NCBI GenBank assembly: GCA_014360385.1 | Contig: JACIXO010000093.1 | Coordinates: 1 to 5,895, forward strand | Direction of reading: 5' to 3' | DNA from: Actinomycetota bacterium | GTDB taxonomy: Bacteria > Actinomycetota > Humimicrobiia > Humimicrobiales > Humimicrobiaceae | Length of the DNA stretch: 5,895 nucleotides | In this document: piece after piece, positions 4,070 to 5,895 of the stretch | Layout: each line of letters opens with the position of its first letter | How positions within the stretch are numbered: position 1 is the first letter of the stretch | Notes under the pieces: generated by a model | Seen by the model: only the letters and a program-made list of their open reading frames with translations | Told to the model about the DNA's origin: nothing | Database searches by the model: none | Made by a program: the position numbers and the translations under genes

Positions 4070-4990
4070 ATGAATATTCTCGGAATTGATAGCACAACGA
4101 AAAAATTAACTGTAGCTGTAAGTAGGGATAATATGCTTCTTTGTGAGGTTGGAAGTAAAGCAGAGTCAAACTCTGAAAAGCATATGGTCAATATAATAAG
4201 GTATATAGACAGCTGCCTTGCGAGGGCAAGCCTTGGGTTGAAAGATATAAATATTTTTGGAGTAAATCTTGGACCTGGGGATTTTACTGGTACAAGAATT
4301 GGAGTAAGTGTAATTAAAATTTTGTCCTGGGTAGAAGGTAAACCGGCCTATGGAGTAAATTCTCTGGATGTTTTTTCTGCTAAGATTTGCTGCAATAATA
4401 TTCTTGATATTCTGGAAAAAATTGAAAAAGGGGAAAGCGTTATAATATCACCTTGTCTTGATGTCAGGAGAAATGAGTTATACTTTTCTTTTTACAACGT
4501 CTTTCCAGGAGATTTTCATGAAACCAGTGCTTTTAAAAATATCACAGCGTTTTTGGACGCTGGAGATAAATTTCCCTCCCGAAAACTACTGATAGAAAGA
4601 CTTGAAGACTACAAACTAGTAAATAAAGAGAAATTTTTGAATGAATTTATTAAATATTTTGAAAGTTTCACTGGTATCCGAGTCATTGACAGTGGGAATA
4701 AGGTTACTTTATTTGTAGGAGGAAATGCATTTTTAACTTACCCCGGTATATTTCTGGAGCTAAAAAATGCATTTAAGACAGGGGGTGCTGGCAGTAATCT
4801 AGCCTCTTTGAGTACTCCAAATGCTTCAGATATTTGTGTTAAGGCTTGTGTTTCTGAAATTTGGGGAGACCAAAGTAGCTTTTATCCTGGTGCCTCATTT
4901 GTCAATATGTGTGCTTATGTTAAAGCTCTTACCTACAGAAAACCCGGCCCGCTTGTTCCGGTATATGTAAGGGAATTCATGTGTTTTTAG
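4070..4990 (+). CDS. tsaB: tRNA t6A37 threonylcarbamoyltransferase complex subunit TsaB
   Basis: TsaB is the inactive ASKHA-fold partner that binds TsaD and is needed for t6A formation. The N-terminus L-G-I-D7-S-T fits the family, as do S35-E-K-H38-M in the first helix and L67-G-P-G-D-F-T-G-T-R-I-G78, a variant of the usual GPGSFTGLRIG. D131-V-R-R-N-E-L-Y138 corresponds to the D-A-R-x-x-E-V-Y segment. L212-F-V-G-G and the C-terminal V-P-V-Y-V-R (near 297-302) are also family-like. At 306 residues it is longer than the usual 220-240. The surplus falls in the C-terminal half, around 150-205 and 235-265. The start ATG 4070 is followed at once by the family's first strand, so it is well supported despite the 13-base spacing to AGGGGA. 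No rimI gene lies between it and tsaD, although many bacteria have one there. Confidence 0.9.
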   Translation: MNILGIDSTTKKLTVAVSRDNMLLCEVGSKAESNSEKHMVNIIRYIDSCLARASLGLKDINIFGVNLGPGDFTGTRIGVSVIKILSWVEGKPAYGVNSLDVFSAKICCNNILDILEKIEKGESVIISPCLDVRRNELYFSFYNVFPGDFHETSAFKNITAFLDAGDKFPSRKLLIERLEDYKLVNKEKFLNEFIKYFESFTGIRVIDSGNKVTLFVGGNAFLTYPGIFLELKNAFKTGGAGSNLASLSTPNASDICVKACVSEIWGDQSSFYPGASFVNMCAYVKALTYRKPGPLVPVYVREFMCF

Positions 4991-5108
4991 AGTTTTATCT
5001 TTTTAATTTTTGATGGAAGATTATAGAAGAAAAAGGATGTAAATAGAAAGAGGATGTAAAAGAGGTGTAAAAAGTATCTACAAATTATAAAAAATATAAA
5101 AAAAGCAC
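4991..5108. other. tsaB-tsaD spacer with AGGATGTAAA repeats
   Basis: AGGATGTAAA occurs at 5034-5043 and 5051-5060, with a variant AGGTGTAAAAAG at 5063-5074. The first two contain the start-stop pair ATG-TAA just after an A-G-G. An A-tract with AAAAAATAT (5089-5097) follows directly up to tsaD. The T-rich stretch just after tsaB (about 4992-5011) has no hairpin before it, so no terminator is called and tsaB-tsaD read-through is likely. Confidence 0.5.
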
Positions 5109-5895
5109 ATGGAACACGTAGGGCAAAAAGGTGATATAAAAGAAGATATTTATATTCTGGGAATTGAGACCTCGTGCGATGATACCTGTGCTTCTGTAGT
5201 TAAAGATGGAAGATTTATTTTGTCCAATGTGGTGTCCTCTCAAGAAGAGATCCATAGAAAATATGGTGGTATAGTTCCCGAGGTAGCCTCTCGCAGACAC
5301 ATTGAAATAATAGACATTGTAATAAAAGAGGCCATAGAAAACTCAGGTGTTAGTCTGGACAGAATTAGTGCAGTAGCGGTCACCAATAGGCCAGGCCTTA
5401 TAGGCTCTCTTCTGGTCGGCGTGGGAGCAGCAAAAGCAATATGCTATGCCCGAGAAATCCCTCTTATAGCGATAAACCACTTAAAGGCTCACATTTTTTC
5501 AAATATTCTTGCAAATCCGGATATTCTTGCAAACCAGGATATAAGGAATATGGATGATAGATTTGTTGCTCTTGTGGTTTCTGGAGGTCATTCAAGTCTT
5601 TACCTTATGGATAGTAACTGGGGTATAAAGACAATTGGGTACACGTTAGACGATGCAGCAGGGGAAGCTTTTGACAAAATTGCAAGATATCTTAACCTGG
5701 GATATCCTGGAGGTCCTATAATTGATAGACTTTCAAAGAAAGGAAATCCTGACTCTGTAGATTTTCCGAGGCCGATGATGGAAAGCGGGGATTTTAACTT
5801 TAGTTTTAGCGGTCTTAAAACTGCTCTAATTTACAGAACTAAAAAGGAAAGAGAACTTTTAAGAGAAGAGAATATACCAGACCTTGTTGCAAGTT
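5109..5895 (+). CDS. tsaD: tRNA t6A37 threonylcarbamoyltransferase TsaD, 5' part
   Basis: This is the catalytic subunit that transfers threonylcarbamoyl from TC-AMP to A37 of tRNA. The frame is open to the right edge, giving 262 residues of an expected 330-350. Family motifs seen are G18-I-E-T-S-C-D-D-T26, G53-G-I-V-P-E-V-A-S-R-x-H64, R94-P-G-L-I-G-S-L-L-V-G104 and the metal-binding H124-L-K-A-H128. V157-S-G-G-H-S162, D181-D-A-A-G-E-A-F-D-K190, G198-Y-P-G-G-P203 and F231-S-F-S-G-L-K-T-A239 follow. The aspartate metal ligand near the C-terminus lies beyond the window. Variants are N93-R94 where a glycine usually precedes P-G-L, and K126-A127 where E-G is common. ATG 5109 is the first start after a stop at 5097-5099. 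It has no ribosome binding site and gives about 10 residues more than usual before the first strand, so the true start is uncertain. Confidence 0.93.
   Translation, partial: MEHVGQKGDIKEDIYILGIETSCDDTCASVVKDGRFILSNVVSSQEEIHRKYGGIVPEVASRRHIEIIDIVIKEAIENSGVSLDRISAVAVTNRPGLIGSLLVGVGAAKAICYAREIPLIAINHLKAHIFSNILANPDILANQDIRNMDDRFVALVVSGGHSSLYLMDSNWGIKTIGYTLDDAAGEAFDKIARYLNLGYPGGPIIDRLSKKGNPDSVDFPRPMMESGDFNFSFSGLKTALIYRTKKERELLREENIPDLVAS
5503..5538 (+). repeat. In-frame 18-bp tandem duplication inside tsaD
   Basis: ATATTCTTGCAAATCCGG (5503-5520) is followed directly by ATATTCTTGCAAACCAGG (5521-5538), 16 of 18 identical. It codes for two six-residue units, I-L-A-N-P-D and I-L-A-N-Q-D (133-144), in the loop just after the HxxxH metal motif and before the next strand. 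The near-identity at DNA level points to a recent slippage duplication. Confidence 0.85.

Noticed and set aside
3964..4191. Minus-strand open frame across the start of tsaB
   Set aside because: It overlaps the conserved N-terminal strand of TsaB and shows no protein features of its own.
5085..5300. Minus-strand open frame opposite the start of tsaD
   Set aside because: It is the complement of the conserved G-I-E-T-S-C-D-D-T region and has no independent support.

Overview
The window is AT-rich bacterial DNA with all convincing genes on the + strand. Two blocks are separated by a 574-base gene-free stretch. The left block (1-1852) looks like the tail of a surface/pilus operon: a possible last piece of an upstream gene, a putative lipoprotein built of tryptophan/tyrosine-rich W-V-D-T-S-H-W/Y-E repeats, and an overlapping small TadE/TadG-like membrane protein. 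The right block (2427-5895) is a genome-maintenance and translation cluster: a family-4 (iron-sulfur) uracil-DNA glycosylase, then tsaE, tsaB and a tsaD that runs off the right edge. TsaE, TsaB and TsaD together make the bacterial threonylcarbamoyl-transfer machinery for t6A at position 37 of ANN-decoding tRNAs; the partner TsaC/TsaC2 is not in the window.

Organism: a bacterium using Shine-Dalgarno signals, TATAAT-type promoters and ATG/TTG/GTG starts. The bacterial-type tsaE-tsaB-tsaD set, the family-4 UDG and the Flp/Tad-type pilus-like protein fit a low-GC Gram-positive or deep-branching actinobacterial lineage, but the sequence alone does not settle the phylum. I see no rRNA, tRNA, CRISPR array, insertion sequence or phage gene.

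Layout: 3-110 possible C-terminal end of an upstream gene; 127-1410 repeat lipoprotein; 1391-1852 TadE/G-like protein; 1853-2426 non-coding, with phased A-tracts, a cluster of potential RNA hairpins, an extended -10 promoter and a long palindrome with a CRP/FNR-like core; 2377-2440 a 15-bp tandem repeat encoding a small MQKTY-repeat reading frame that overlaps the udg start; 2427-3215 udg; 3255-3818 tsaE; 4070-4990 tsaB; 5109-5895 tsaD (5' part).

The most unusual theme is the number of short tandem duplications placed at or near gene starts and junctions (periods 9, 10, 13, 15 and 18 bp). The most striking one triplicates an ATG-containing unit directly before udg. A 2-bp shortfall in the last copy places the three upstream ATGs in a different frame from udg. 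The second notable item is the aromatic repeat lipoprotein beside a Tad-like protein, whose family has no function I can name.
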